From assembly GCF_030408775.1 (NCBI RefSeq), contig NZ_CP047210.1:186001-250000 (forward strand): a stretch of 64,000 bases of DNA, given 5' to 3'. The position numbers and the translations under genes are program-made. Below, piece after piece: positions 7,916-16,617 of the stretch (its first letter is position 1; each line of letters starts with the position of its first letter). This DNA comes from Corynebacterium fournieri. Its GTDB lineage: Bacteria; Actinomycetota; Actinomycetes; Mycobacteriales; Mycobacteriaceae. The notes under the pieces were generated by a model that worked only from the letters and a program-made list of their open reading frames with translations, did no database searches and had not been told where the DNA came from.

Positions 7916-8658
7916 TCGCCGCGATGCTCATCGCCGCCGCCGTAGCGGTGGCCGCGCCAGCCCCCGCCGGGCGGATGGCCGGGCGTAACCGCAAGCGCGC
8001 GCCCCAACTCATCCCCGCGACGGTGCTTTTGACTGCCGTGGGCGCGGTGGTGTTCGGGCGGGTCAGCCTCGTGGTGGCTGCGGGGCTGGCTGGGGCGACG
8101 GGCATACACGTCCTGCGCGCCCGCCGCGCCGCGGGGGCCGAGCGGCGCCGCAGCGCGGCCGCCGCGACCTACCTGGGCGCGGTGTCGACCAATCTGGAGG
8201 CGGGGGCCACGATGCCGGAAGCGCTGGCGCGTGCGGTGCACAGCGTGGGGGAGGGGCAGCTGCACCGGGAGGCCACGCGCATCTCCCACCAGGCCCGCAC
8301 TGGGGCGCGGCTGGAAACGCAGGTGCCGGAACTTGAGCGCCTCGGCGCGCTGTGGGCGCTGTCCGTTGCCCGCGGTGTGCCGCTGGCGCACCTTGTGGCC
8401 GCGCTGCGCGACGACATCGACCACGCCAACCGCCACCGCGACGCCACCCGCGCAGCGCTCGCCGGGCCGCGGACCACAGCCGCGGTGCTGGCCGCGCTGC
8501 CTGTCGCCGGTGTGCTCATGGGCACCGCGATGGGGGCGTCGCCGCTGGCGTTTCTCACCGGTGGCGGGCTCGGCGGGGTGCTGCTGGTGGTGGGAACGGC
8601 GCTTGTGTGCGCGGGTGTGGTGGTCTCGCGCCGAATCGTCGAAGGAGCAGCAGCATGA
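7912..8658 (+). CDS. tadB: TadB-like inner-membrane pilus assembly protein
   Basis: 248 residues with N-terminal membrane spans and a C-terminal pair of spans flanking a soluble type II secretion F domain (about residues 85-175, including LEAGATMPEALARAV). GspF-type proteins form the platform that couples TadA to the pilus subunit. ATGA overlaps at both ends (tadA upstream, tadC downstream) show operon membership. Ala/Arg-rich composition is normal for this organism. Confidence 0.85.
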   Translation: MIAAMLIAAAVAVAAPAPAGRMAGRNRKRAPQLIPATVLLTAVGAVVFGRVSLVVAAGLAGATGIHVLRARRAAGAERRRSAAAATYLGAVSTNLEAGATMPEALARAVHSVGEGQLHREATRISHQARTGARLETQVPELERLGALWALSVARGVPLAHLVAALRDDIDHANRHRDATRAALAGPRTTAAVLAALPVAGVLMGTAMGASPLAFLTGGGLGGVLLVVGTALVCAGVVVSRRIVEGAAA

Positions 8659-9209
8659 TCGGGCTTTTCCCCGCCGTGTTGGTCGCGGCCGCGCTCGTCG
8701 TCGCCCCGGCCGGGCCCGCTGGACGCGTCGGCGGCGGCACTGACCCGAAGGCTCCGCGCGACGGCCCGTTTGCGGCCGACCCGGAGCGCTGCGCAGCAGA
8801 CATCGAGCTGTTCGCGGCATGCGTCTCAGCGGGCCTGCCGGCCGCCACCGCGGCCGCTGCGGTCGCGGACACCCACGCCGGTGTGCGCAGTCCGTGGCAC
8901 ACCGTGGCCTCGCTGACGGCGCTGGGCGTTGAACCCCAGCGCGCCTGGGCCGAACTGCGCCACCTGCCTGGTGGCGAGGACTTGGCCGGGCTTGTGACCC
9001 TTTCCGCCACCTCCGGGACCTCGCTCGCACAAGGCTGCGGCCGCATCGCTGCCCAGCTGCGTGCCGGCGCAGAAGACCGGGCCAAAGCCAAAGCGGAACG
9101 CGCGGGCGTGCTCATCGCCATTCCGCTGACCGCCTTTTTCCTGCCGGCGTTTTTCGTCCTCGGGCTCGCGCCCGCGGTGATCAGCCTCGGCGCCACACTG
9201 ATCAAATAG
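8655..9209 (+). CDS. tadC: TadC-like inner-membrane pilus assembly protein
   Basis: 184 residues: an N-terminal hydrophobic segment, a compact T2SF domain (CVSAGLPAATAAAAVADTH at about residues 56-74) and a C-terminal span pair. It is shorter than the canonical TadC and likely pairs with TadB as a heteromeric platform. ATGA overlap with tadB. The stop precedes a clean ribosome site for the pilin gene. Confidence 0.82.
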   Translation: MIGLFPAVLVAAALVVAPAGPAGRVGGGTDPKAPRDGPFAADPERCAADIELFAACVSAGLPAATAAAAVADTHAGVRSPWHTVASLTALGVEPQRAWAELRHLPGGEDLAGLVTLSATSGTSLAQGCGRIAAQLRAGAEDRAKAKAERAGVLIAIPLTAFFLPAFFVLGLAPAVISLGATLIK

Positions 9210-9222
9210 AAGGAGTTTTCCC

Positions 9223-9444
9223 ATGCACCACCTCAATTCTGCACTCACCTCTGTCTACCTCTATGCTGTGTATCAAACCCGAAAAATGCGCTCTGACCAG
9301 GGCATGTCAACTATCGAATATGCTTTCGGTTCCCTGGCGGCCGCGGCGCTTGCCGGCGTGCTCTACCTCGTGGTCAACGGCGACGCCGTCACCAGCGCCA
9401 TCGAAGGCGTGATCACCGACGCGCTGAGCAACACCCCGGGCTGA
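9223..9444 (+). CDS. flp: Flp-type major pilin candidate (DUF4244)
   Basis: 73 residues, preceded by AAGGAG. The prepilin motif is DQG-MSTIEYAFGSLAAAALA: a short basic leader (about 27 residues), cleavage after Gly, Glu at mature position 5, then a ~20-residue hydrophobic helix. This is the structure of Flp/type IVb pilins, which polymerise through that helix. It is placed between the TadC platform gene and the two TadE-like genes. No prepilin peptidase gene is visible in this window, so processing would need an enzyme encoded elsewhere. Confidence 0.85.
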   Translation: MHHLNSALTSVYLYAVYQTRKMRSDQGMSTIEYAFGSLAAAALAGVLYLVVNGDAVTSAIEGVITDALSNTPG

Positions 9445-9451
9445 TAAGCGC

Positions 9452-9721
9452 ATGAGCACGGTCGAAACAGCGCTGTCGCTCGCCGCGCTCGTCGTGGTCA
9501 CCGCAGCGATCGTCGGCGGCATTGCCACCGTCGCCGCCTACGTCGCGGCGGTAGACGTCGCCGGGGCCGCAGCGCGCGCCTACGCGATCGGCGTCGACTA
9601 CTCCGCACCCCGCGGCGAGGTTGCCGTGAGCGAGCATGCCGGCCTGGCCACGGCCACGGCGTCCATCCCGGCACCCATCGGCACCATGCGCGCCACCGCC
9701 GTGTTCCCTGTGGAGTTCTAA
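9452..9721 (+). CDS. TadE-like minor pilin
   Basis: 89 residues. Begins directly with a pseudopilin-like sequence (MSTVETALSLAALVVVTAAI), with Glu at position 5 but almost no leader. The rest is a small soluble domain. TadE-like proteins are minor pilins of Flp systems. It starts 7 bp after the pilin stop and ends one base before the next gene. Confidence 0.75.
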   Translation: MSTVETALSLAALVVVTAAIVGGIATVAAYVAAVDVAGAAARAYAIGVDYSAPRGEVAVSEHAGLATATASIPAPIGTMRATAVFPVEF

Positions 9722-9722
9722 G

Positions 9723-10037
9723 ATGCGTGCGCTTGACGACGAAGGCTCCGCCACCGTCACCGCCACCGGCATCATCACCGCGATCGTCTCCCTGGCGCTG
9801 GCGGTGGTCGCCGTGGGGGTGCGCACCGCCGATACCCACCGGGCGCGCGTGGCCGCCGACTTAGCCGCTGTGGCGGGGGCGAGCGCGCTCTACCGGGGCG
9901 CGGACGCGTGCGCGACGGCCCAGCGCACGGCAGACCTCAACGGCGCGCGCCTCGCCTCCTGCGAAGTAGTCGGCGGCGACGTCATCGTGGAGGCCACCCG
10001 CCGCCGTGCGGAGGCCGCCGCCCGCGCCGGGCCGTAA
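9723..10037 (+). CDS. TadE-like protein of the helicase/secretion neighbourhood (Rv3654c-like)
   Basis: 104 residues: a short charged leader (MRALDDEGSATVTATG), a single membrane helix (about 14-35) and an exterior domain with two Cys (GADACATAQ and LASCEVV) that could form a disulfide. This family is recognised by its constant position between Tad genes and a DEAD-box helicase, exactly as here. Probably a minor pilin; its role has not been demonstrated. It ends 6 bp before the stop codon of the convergent helicase. Confidence 0.75.
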   Translation: MRALDDEGSATVTATGIITAIVSLALAVVAVGVRTADTHRARVAADLAAVAGASALYRGADACATAQRTADLNGARLASCEVVGGDVIVEATRRRAEAAARAGP

Positions 10038-10043
10038 CCGCCC

Positions 10044-12389
10044 CTAACGGGCAGTGGTTCCCGCCGTCATGGTCACAAGCGCGCCGAGCAGCTTCTGCGC
10101 GGCGCGCTTGTCCAGCGGCTGGTTGCCGTTGCCGCACTTCGGCGACTGGACGCACGACGGGCAGCCGTCCTCGCAGCCGCAGGAGCGCACGGTCTCCCAG
10201 GTGGCCTCGATCCATTCGTGGAAACGGGCGAAGCCTTCGTCGGCGAAGCCCGCGCCCCCGGGGTGGCCGTCGTAGACGAAGACGGTGGGCAGCATCGTGT
10301 CCTGGTGCAAGGCGGTAGACACCCCGCCGATGTCCCACCGGTCGCAGGTGGCCAGAAGCGGCAGCAGCCCGATCGCCGCGTGCTCGGCGGCGTGCAGCGC
10401 ACCGGGGATCTCGCCGGCGGTGATCCCCAGCTCCTCCAGCACCATCGGGTCGATGGTGTAGGCCACCGCGCGGGTGACAAGGCGCTGCTCCGGCAGATCT
10501 AAGGGGATGTGCTCGCTGACGGTGCCGTCCGCGAGCCGCACCACGTATCCGGTGACGCGGTCGACGACCTCAACATCCACGCTGGCCACCCAGAGCCCCG
10601 CCGAGGGGTTCACCAGCTCGTGGGGCTTGCCCAGAAGGGAGATGTCGGTGGTGGAGCGGGCCTGGGTGGAGTAGTCGGGCCGCTCGGGCGCGACCAGTGC
10701 CACGTAGTCGTCCAGGTCGAGGCGTTGCACCACGAAGTACTCGCCCTGGTGGATGTAGACCGCGCCGTCGTGGACCTGGCTCATGGCGCGCGCGGCGTCC
10801 ACGGTGCCCAAAAGGCGCCCATCGGTGACATCCACGACCATCACCTGCTCGCCGACACCGCCGCGCAGCGAGACCGAGGCGTGCGCCGACTCGGGCGAGA
10901 TGTCGCCCTCGAGCTGCGGCACCGCAAACCACCCCGCGGGACGCCGGCGCAACAGGCCCGACGCAGTCAGGTCGTCCACCACATCGCGCGCGCCGAACGC
11001 GTCGACGTCGGCCTGCGAAAGCGGGCGCTCCACCGCCGCGCAGTAGACGTGCCCGCGCAAGATAAACGGGTTGGAGGGGTCGAACACGCTGTTTTCCACC
11101 GGTGTGCCCAGCAGCGCCTGCGGGTGGTGGACCAGGTAGGTGTCCATCGGCTCGTCGCGCGCCACCAGCACCGCCACCGAGCCCTGCCCGCGCCTGCCCG
11201 CACGCCCCGCCTGCTGGCGGAAGGACGCCACCGTGCCCGGGAACCCAGCCATGACCACCGCGTCCAAGCCGCCGACGTCGATGCCCAGCTCCAGCGCGTT
11301 CGTGGATGCGACACCGAGCAGCTCGCCTTCATCCAGGCGGCGCTCCAGCTCGCGGCGGTCCTCCGCCAGGTAGCCCGCGCGGTAGGGCGCGACCCGGTCC
11401 GCCATGTCGGCGCGGCCCGCCACCACCAGGTGCTCCTGGGTGCGCATCGCCACCGTCTCCGCGGCGCGCCGGGACCTCACGAACGTCAGCGTCCGCGCGC
11501 CTTGCAGCAGAAGTTCGGCGGAGATCGAGGCCGCCTCCGTGGTGGCGGGGTAGCGCACCGGCGCCCCGCCTTCGCCCTCGGCGCCCTCGATGAACCCGGG
11601 CTCCCACAGCACGACGGTGCGCTCGCCGGCGGGGGCGGCGTCGTCGGTCACCGCCACCGCCTCGCGCCCGCTGAGCCGGCGCGCCTGGCCCGCCGGGTCC
11701 GCGGCGGTGGCGGAGGCGTAGATCAACGTCGGGTCCGACCCGTAGGCTTTCGCGATGCGCAAAAGCCTGCGCAGCACCAGCGCCACGTTCGCGCCGAACA
11801 CCCCGCGGTAGGTGTGGCACTCGTCGACCACCACGTACTTCAAGTGCCGCAGCAGCCGAGCCCACCTGGCGTGCGATCCCAGCAGGCCCGCGTGCAGCAT
11901 GTCCGGGTTGGTAAACACGTAGCGGGTCTGTTCCCGGATCCCTAAGCGGGCTTCTGCGGGCGTGTCCCCGTCGTAGGGCGCCGGGTGGATGCCGTCCAGC
12001 CCCGCGCCGCGGGTCATGCGCAGCGTGGCCTGCAGCTGGTCCGAGCCCAGCGCCTTGGTCGGGGTCAGGTACAGCGCGCACGCGGTCGGGTCTTGGGCCA
12101 GCGCGGTAAGCACCGGCAGCTGGTAGCCCAGGGACTTGCCCGACGACGTCCCCGTGGCTACCACCACATCCGTGCCCTGCCAGGCCAGCTCGGCGCATTG
12201 GGCTTGGTGGAGGTAGGGGCGGGACACATTTTCGTCGACAAGCAATTGCTTCAGCCGCGGTTCCACCCACTCGGGCCACTCGGCGTAGCGCGCTTGACGT
12301 GCGGGGACATGCTCGACGTGCGTGATGGTCGCCGCGGGGTGGCGGCGTTCGAGCGCGCCCATAAGCTCAGTGCCGAAGGTGGAAACCAT
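10044..12389 (-). CDS. DEAD/DEAH-box helicase with C-terminal Cys cluster (Rv3649-type)
   Basis: 781 residues from ATG 12389 (an in-frame TTG at 12401 is less likely). Motif I is [16 protein letters not shown], motif II is VVDECHTY, motif III is YASATAADP, and the helicase C domain has [24 protein letters not shown]. The C-terminal DUF1998-type region ends with four Cys ([10 protein letters not shown]...CG), likely a metal site. Related to the MrfA/YprA group of helicases implicated in repair. It is conserved beside the Tad locus in actinobacteria and converges with it. Confidence 0.92.
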   Translation of the reverse strand: MVSTFGTELMGALERRHPAATITHVEHVPARQARYAEWPEWVEPRLKQLLVDENVSRPYLHQAQCAELAWQGTDVVVATGTSSGKSLGYQLPVLTALAQDPTACALYLTPTKALGSDQLQATLRMTRGAGLDGIHPAPYDGDTPAEARLGIREQTRYVFTNPDMLHAGLLGSHARWARLLRHLKYVVVDECHTYRGVFGANVALVLRRLLRIAKAYGSDPTLIYASATAADPAGQARRLSGREAVAVTDDAAPAGERTVVLWEPGFIEGAEGEGGAPVRYPATTEAASISAELLLQGARTLTFVRSRRAAETVAMRTQEHLVVAGRADMADRVAPYRAGYLAEDRRELERRLDEGELLGVASTNALELGIDVGGLDAVVMAGFPGTVASFRQQAGRAGRRGQGSVAVLVARDEPMDTYLVHHPQALLGTPVENSVFDPSNPFILRGHVYCAAVERPLSQADVDAFGARDVVDDLTASGLLRRRPAGWFAVPQLEGDISPESAHASVSLRGGVGEQVMVVDVTDGRLLGTVDAARAMSQVHDGAVYIHQGEYFVVQRLDLDDYVALVAPERPDYSTQARSTTDISLLGKPHELVNPSAGLWVASVDVEVVDRVTGYVVRLADGTVSEHIPLDLPEQRLVTRAVAYTIDPMVLEELGITAGEIPGALHAAEHAAIGLLPLLATCDRWDIGGVSTALHQDTMLPTVFVYDGHPGGAGFADEGFARFHEWIEATWETVRSCGCEDGCPSCVQSPKCGNGNQPLDKRAAQKLLGALVTMTAGTTAR

Positions 12390-12507
12390 GATGACAGGCA
12401 AGTATGCCAGTTTCCAGTGCTAAAGCCCGCACTTCGTGGCACACTAGGTGTCGGTCACAGATTTTGTGTGCGCCCGAAGAGGTGCTCGCGAGGATTGTGC
12501 ACGCGGG

Positions 12508-12532
12508 CACCAGGACCCGTTAGGCCCTGGTG
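12508..12532 (+). promoter_or_regulatory. Hairpin in the 5' leader of cspA
   Basis: CACCAGG (12508-12514) can pair with CCTGGTG (12526-12532) around an 11-nt loop, 38 nt before the cspA start. Cold-shock genes often have structured leaders that control translation by temperature; function here is inference. Confidence 0.35.
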
Positions 12533-12569
12533 GACGACATCATCACGCAATACTTTGAAAGGTTTCGCC

Positions 12570-12773
12570 ATGGCAACCGGCACCGTTAAGTGGTTCAACG
12601 CCGAAAAGGGCTTCGGCTTCATCGCCCCGGACGACGGCTCCTCCGACGTCTTTGTCCACTACTCCGAGATTCAGGGCTCGGGCTTCCGCACCTTGGAGGA
12701 AAACCAGCAGGTCGAGTTCGAGGTCGGCGAGGGCGCAAAGGGTCCGCAGGCGCAGCAGGTGCGCGCGATCTAG
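12570..12773 (+). CDS. cspA: Cold-shock protein CspA
   Basis: 67-residue single OB-fold RNA chaperone. RNP1 is KGFGFI (residues 13-18) and RNP2 is VFVHY (27-31), both intact. It melts structured mRNA in the cytoplasm, also outside cold shock. ATG 12570 follows AAAGG. It is monocistronic, with a structured leader before it and a strong hairpin terminator after it. Confidence 0.97.
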   Translation: MATGTVKWFNAEKGFGFIAPDDGSSDVFVHYSEIQGSGFRTLEENQQVEFEVGEGAKGPQAQQVRAI

Positions 12774-12790
12774 CAACAGAAGCTTTACGA

Positions 12791-12819
12791 CGGGGCCTTG
12801 CGGTAAGGCCCCGTTTTTT
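12791..12819 (+). terminator. Rho-independent terminator of cspA
   Basis: A 9-bp stem (12791-12799 with 12805-12813), GCGGT loop and T6 tract. The T tract contains the complement of the dedA stop codon, so the convergent gene reads into the same hairpin. Confidence 0.85.
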
Positions 12820-13444
12820 ATGTGGCGCTGATGCCCTGGCGCACGTCGCGCCACTCCGCCAGCCTGTTCTGCGCCTTCTGGATGACAAAACCCACCATCG
12901 AGCCCAGCGCCACACCCAGCAGCATGGCCAGCAGCGGGTAGTCCTGCAGGATGCGCCCGCCGAGGTAGCCCACACCGACGCTGAGCAGCGCCCAGACGAT
13001 CACGCCGACGGTGTCGAAGAAGAAGAACTTGAACCAGTTGTAGCGCACCGACCCCAGCACGATCGTGGCCACCCACCGCGCCCACGGCAAAAAGCGGGCC
13101 ACGATGATGGTCGCGCCCGCGCCGCGGTTCATGTTGCGCCGCACCCACCGGATCGCCTGGCCCGCCTTGGATTCCGGGTCTAGGGCCTCGACGCGGTGGA
13201 TGAGCTTGCCGCCGAGCGCGAAGCAGATGTTGTCGCCGATGATCCCGCCGATGATCGCGGCGAAGATGACCCCCCACACGCTGGGCACGCCGCGGGACGC
13301 GGAAAACGCGCCGGCCAAGTTCAGCACCGTCTCCGACGGCACCACCGGTGCCAGGGCGTCCGCGACGATGAGGACGGTGACGATGGGGTAAAACACCGGC
13401 ATCGCCATGAGCGTGTGCAGGAAATTGATCAGGGAATCGACCAC
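12818..13444 (-). CDS. DedA-family (SNARE-associated) membrane protein
   Basis: 208 residues with several hydrophobic spans and DedA signatures: PSETVLNLAG (about 34-43), a re-entrant GDNICFALGGK and the conserved R-x-x-P segment ARFLPWARW (about 117-125). DedA proteins are implicated in undecaprenyl-phosphate or phospholipid translocation and in envelope homeostasis. GTG start at 13444 behind AAGGATG. It converges with cspA and shares its terminator. Confidence 0.9.
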   Translation of the reverse strand: MVDSLINFLHTLMAMPVFYPIVTVLIVADALAPVVPSETVLNLAGAFSASRGVPSVWGVIFAAIIGGIIGDNICFALGGKLIHRVEALDPESKAGQAIRWVRRNMNRGAGATIIVARFLPWARWVATIVLGSVRYNWFKFFFFDTVGVIVWALLSVGVGYLGGRILQDYPLLAMLLGVALGSMVGFVIQKAQNRLAEWRDVRQGISAT

Positions 13445-13487
13445 GAAGAGGCATCCTTTCCGCCCCCGACAAACGCGGATTCGGGGT

Positions 13488-13517
13488 ACCCGAGCAGTGT
13501 AGTCGTATTACTCGGGT
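13488..13517. repeat. 7-bp inverted repeat in the dedA/topA divergent promoter region
   Basis: ACCCGAG (13488-13494) and CTCGGGT (13511-13517) flank a 16-nt spacer. The spacer includes TACACT on the minus strand (13496-13501), a likely dedA -10. It could be an operator; no regulator is identified. Confidence 0.3.
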
Positions 13518-13579
13518 GCACAATCGTGTGCTAGTTGTCTGTTAGGCAAAAACTTTCTGCGAAACGAGGTGTCAGTCAC

Positions 13580-16462
13580 GTGACTGCAGGCGGCAAGACT
13601 CTGGTCATCGTGGAGTCCGCGACGAAGGCGAAGAAGATACAGAAGTATCTGGGCGACGATTACATCGTCGAGGCCTCCGTCGGGCACATCCGCGACCTTC
13701 CTGGCCGCGCCGCCGACATCCCGGCGAAGTATAAGAAGGAACCGTGGGCGAAACTCGGCGTGAACCCCGAAGACGGCTTCACGCCCATCTACGTCGTCGA
13801 CGGCGACAAGAAAAAGAAGGTCTCGGACCTGAAAGCCAAGCTCAAGCAGGCCGACAAGCTGCTGCTAGCAACAGACCCGGACCGCGAAGGCGAAGCCATC
13901 GCCTGGCACCTGCTGGAAACGCTCAAACCCAAGGTGCCGGTGGAGCGCATGGTGTTCAACGAGATCACCGAAACCGCCATCCGCGAAGCCGCCGAAAACA
14001 CCCGAGAGCTGGACATGGACCTCGTCGACGCGCAGGAGACCCGCCGCATCCTGGACCGCCTCTACGGCTACGAGGTCTCCCCGGTGCTGTGGAAGAAGGT
14101 CATGCCGCGCCTGTCCGCAGGCCGCGTGCAATCCGTGGCCACCCGCGTGATCGTGGAACGCGAACGCGAGCGCATGGCGTTCATCTCCGCCGAATACTGG
14201 GACTTGACGGCCTCGCTCGTTCCTCGCGATGCCGTCAAGGAGAACCAGACCGAATTCGACGCCAAGCTCGTCGCCGTCGACGCCAAGCGCATCGCCCAGG
14301 GCCGCGACTTCGACGACCGGGGGCGGTTGAAGAGCGAAGCTGTTGTCGTCGACAAGCAAAAAGCCCACGAGCTCGCCGACGCTTTGGGCACGGCATCCAT
14401 GCGCGTGACCGCGGTGGAGGAAAAACCGTACTCGCGCAAGCCCTACGCGCCGTTTATGACCTCCACCCTGCAGCAGGAAGCCGGGCGCAAACTGCACTTC
14501 ACCTCCGCGCGCACCATGCGCATCGCGCAGCGGCTGTACGAAAACGGCCACATCACCTACATGCGTACAGACTCGACCTCCCTGTCCAAGCAGGGCCTCG
14601 ACGCCGCACGCTCCGCCGCGCGCGAACTCTACGGCGCAAACTACGTCACCGACGCCCCACGCATCTACGACCGCAAGGTGAAAAACTCGCAGGAAGCCCA
14701 CGAAGCCATCCGCCCCGCCGGCGAGCGCTTCGCCACCCCCGGCCAGCTCGCCGGGGCGTTGGACGCAGAGGAGTTCAAGCTCTACGAGCTGATCTGGGCG
14801 CGCACCGTCGCCTCCCAGATGCAAGACGCACGCGGGACCTCCATGAAGGTCACAGTCGCCGGCGACGCCGCAGGGGAGAAGTGCGAATTCGCCGCCACCG
14901 GCCGCACCGTCACCTTCCCCGGCTGGCTGCGCGCCTACGCCGACCGCCAAGCCAACGAAACCCGCCTGCCGCAGCTTGCCGAAGGCGACGAGCTGAACAC
15001 CACCAAGGTCACCGCGGACGGCCACTCCACCAACCCGCCGGCGCGCTACACCGAAGCGTCGCTGGTGAAGAAGATGGAAGAGCTCGGCATTGGGCGCCCG
15101 TCGACCTACGCCTCCATCATCAAAACCATCCAGGACCGCGGCTACGTCTTCGTCCGCGGCAACGCCCTGGTGCCGTCCTGGGTCGCGTTTTCCGTGGTGG
15201 GGCTGTTGGAGAACAACTTCGACGCTCTGGTGGACTACGACTTCACCTCCTCGATGGAAGACGAGCTCGACGAGATCGCCCACGGCAACCAAAACCGCAC
15301 GAAGTGGCTGTCCGGCTTCTACTTCGGCGACGCCGACGCCAAGGAATCCATGGCGCAGGCGCTCGCGCGCCGCGGCGGGCTGAAGCACATGATCGAGAAC
15401 AACCTCGAATCCATCGACGCGCGCAAGGCCAACTCGCTGAAGCTTTTCGACGACTCCGAAGGCCGCCCCGTCATCGTCCGCGTCGGCCGCTACGGCCCCT
15501 ACATCGAACGCGTGGTGGGCGAGAAAGACGGCGAGCCCGAGTACCAGCGCGCTAACCTGCCCGAATCCGCCACCCCGGACGAGATCACCCTCGAGATGGC
15601 GGAGAAGCTCTTCGCCACCCCGCAGTCCGGCCGCGAGCTCGGCGCCAACCCCGCCAACGGCCGCACCGTCGTGGCCAAGGAGGGCCGCTTCGGCCCCTAC
15701 GTCACAGAGCTCGTGCGTGACGACGAGCGTTCCGTCGCCGAAGCCCGCGCCGAAGAAATCATCGCCGCCGAGCGCGCCGAAGAGGACAAGCAGCGAGCCG
15801 AGGAAGGCAAGCGCGCCAAGAACTGGGAGACCAAAACGGCCGCCGCGCAGAAGGAAAAGCGCATGGCCCAGCTGGTGGACGAGCAGCTCAAGCCCGCCAC
15901 CGCCTCCCTGTTTTCCTCGATGGAGCCGGCTACTGTCACCTTCGACGAGGCGATGCAGCTGCTGTCCCTGCCGCGCGAAGTCGGCGTCGACCCAGCCGAC
16001 GGGGAAGTGATCACCGCTCAAAACGGCCGCTACGGCCCGTACCTGAAGAAGGGCTCCGACTCGCGCTCGCTGGCTTCGGAGGACCAAATCTTCTCCATCA
16101 CCCTGGAGGAGGCGCGCCGCATCTACGCCGAACCGAAGCGCCGCGGCCGCGCCGCCGCGAAGCCGCCGCTGAAGATGCTCGGCGACAACGACGTCTCCGG
16201 CAAGCCCATGAGCATCAAGGACGGCCGCTTCGGCCCGTACGTCACCGACGGCGAAACCAACGCGTCCCTGCAGCGCGGCGACACCCCGGAGACCATGACG
16301 GACCAGCGCGCCAACGAGCTGCTGTCCGCACGCCGCGCCCGCGAGGCCGAAAACGGCGGCAAGAAGGCGACGAAGAAGAAGTCCACCAAGAAAAAGGCCG
16401 CGAAGAAGGCGACGAAGCCGAAGAAAACCACCAAGCGCGTGGTCAAGGCCCGCAAGCGCTAA
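13580..16462 (+). CDS. topA: DNA topoisomerase I
   Basis: 960 residues from GTG 13580, chosen because TAGGKTLVIVESATKAKKI is the family N-terminus and CGAGGTG lies upstream. The TOPRIM acidic residues are in VIVESATK and DPDREGEAIAWHL, and the active-site Tyr is in HITYMRTDS (about residue 327). Several C-terminal GRFGPYV repeats replace zinc ribbons, as usual in actinobacteria. A Lys-rich tail (KKATKKKSTKKKAAKK) binds DNA and is needed for processive relaxation in mycobacterial TopoI. It relaxes negative supercoils. Confidence 0.98.
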   Translation: MTAGGKTLVIVESATKAKKIQKYLGDDYIVEASVGHIRDLPGRAADIPAKYKKEPWAKLGVNPEDGFTPIYVVDGDKKKKVSDLKAKLKQADKLLLATDPDREGEAIAWHLLETLKPKVPVERMVFNEITETAIREAAENTRELDMDLVDAQETRRILDRLYGYEVSPVLWKKVMPRLSAGRVQSVATRVIVERERERMAFISAEYWDLTASLVPRDAVKENQTEFDAKLVAVDAKRIAQGRDFDDRGRLKSEAVVVDKQKAHELADALGTASMRVTAVEEKPYSRKPYAPFMTSTLQQEAGRKLHFTSARTMRIAQRLYENGHITYMRTDSTSLSKQGLDAARSAARELYGANYVTDAPRIYDRKVKNSQEAHEAIRPAGERFATPGQLAGALDAEEFKLYELIWARTVASQMQDARGTSMKVTVAGDAAGEKCEFAATGRTVTFPGWLRAYADRQANETRLPQLAEGDELNTTKVTADGHSTNPPARYTEASLVKKMEELGIGRPSTYASIIKTIQDRGYVFVRGNALVPSWVAFSVVGLLENNFDALVDYDFTSSMEDELDEIAHGNQNRTKWLSGFYFGDADAKESMAQALARRGGLKHMIENNLESIDARKANSLKLFDDSEGRPVIVRVGRYGPYIERVVGEKDGEPEYQRANLPESATPDEITLEMAEKLFATPQSGRELGANPANGRTVVAKEGRFGPYVTELVRDDERSVAEARAEEIIAAERAEEDKQRAEEGKRAKNWETKTAAAQKEKRMAQLVDEQLKPATASLFSSMEPATVTFDEAMQLLSLPREVGVDPADGEVITAQNGRYGPYLKKGSDSRSLASEDQIFSITLEEARRIYAEPKRRGRAAAKPPLKMLGDNDVSGKPMSIKDGRFGPYVTDGETNASLQRGDTPETMTDQRANELLSARRAREAENGGKKATKKKSTKKKAAKKATKPKKTTKRVVKARKR

Positions 16463-16516
16463 AACTTGGCAGCGTAGGTCGCGGTGGTGCTGTTGCGCCA
16501 CCGCGTTGTTCGTTGC

Positions 16517-16525
16517 TGTGGATAA
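16517..16525 (-). promoter_or_regulatory. Perfect DnaA box downstream of topA
   Basis: TGTGGATAA on the plus strand is the exact complement of TTATCCACA. It lies in the 155-bp gap between topA and the HNH gene. Confidence 0.5.
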
Positions 16526-16555
16526 GGCGGCGTGGTTGTTGATGCTTCAACCCGG

Positions 16556-16564
16556 TTGTCCACA
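16556..16564 (+). promoter_or_regulatory. DnaA-box-like sequence TTGTCCACA
   Basis: One mismatch to TTATCCACA, in the opposite orientation to the perfect box 30 bp upstream, giving an inverted pair. Confidence 0.35.
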
Positions 16565-16604
16565 GCCTCCGGGACCGGGCCTTGTCGGGGTTGCGGTCGC
16601 GCCA

Positions 16605-16610
16605 TAGCTT
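16605..16610 (+). promoter_or_regulatory. -10 element of a leaderless promoter for the HNH gene
   Basis: TAGCTT is separated by 7 nt from the ATG at 16618; there is no Shine-Dalgarno. Confidence 0.5.
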
Positions 16611-16617
16611 CCGGGGC

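Noticed and set aside
13865-16501. Very long open frame antisense to topA
   Set aside because: High G+C third positions keep the antisense frame open. The sense strand carries every TopA motif and there is no promoter or ribosome site for the antisense frame.
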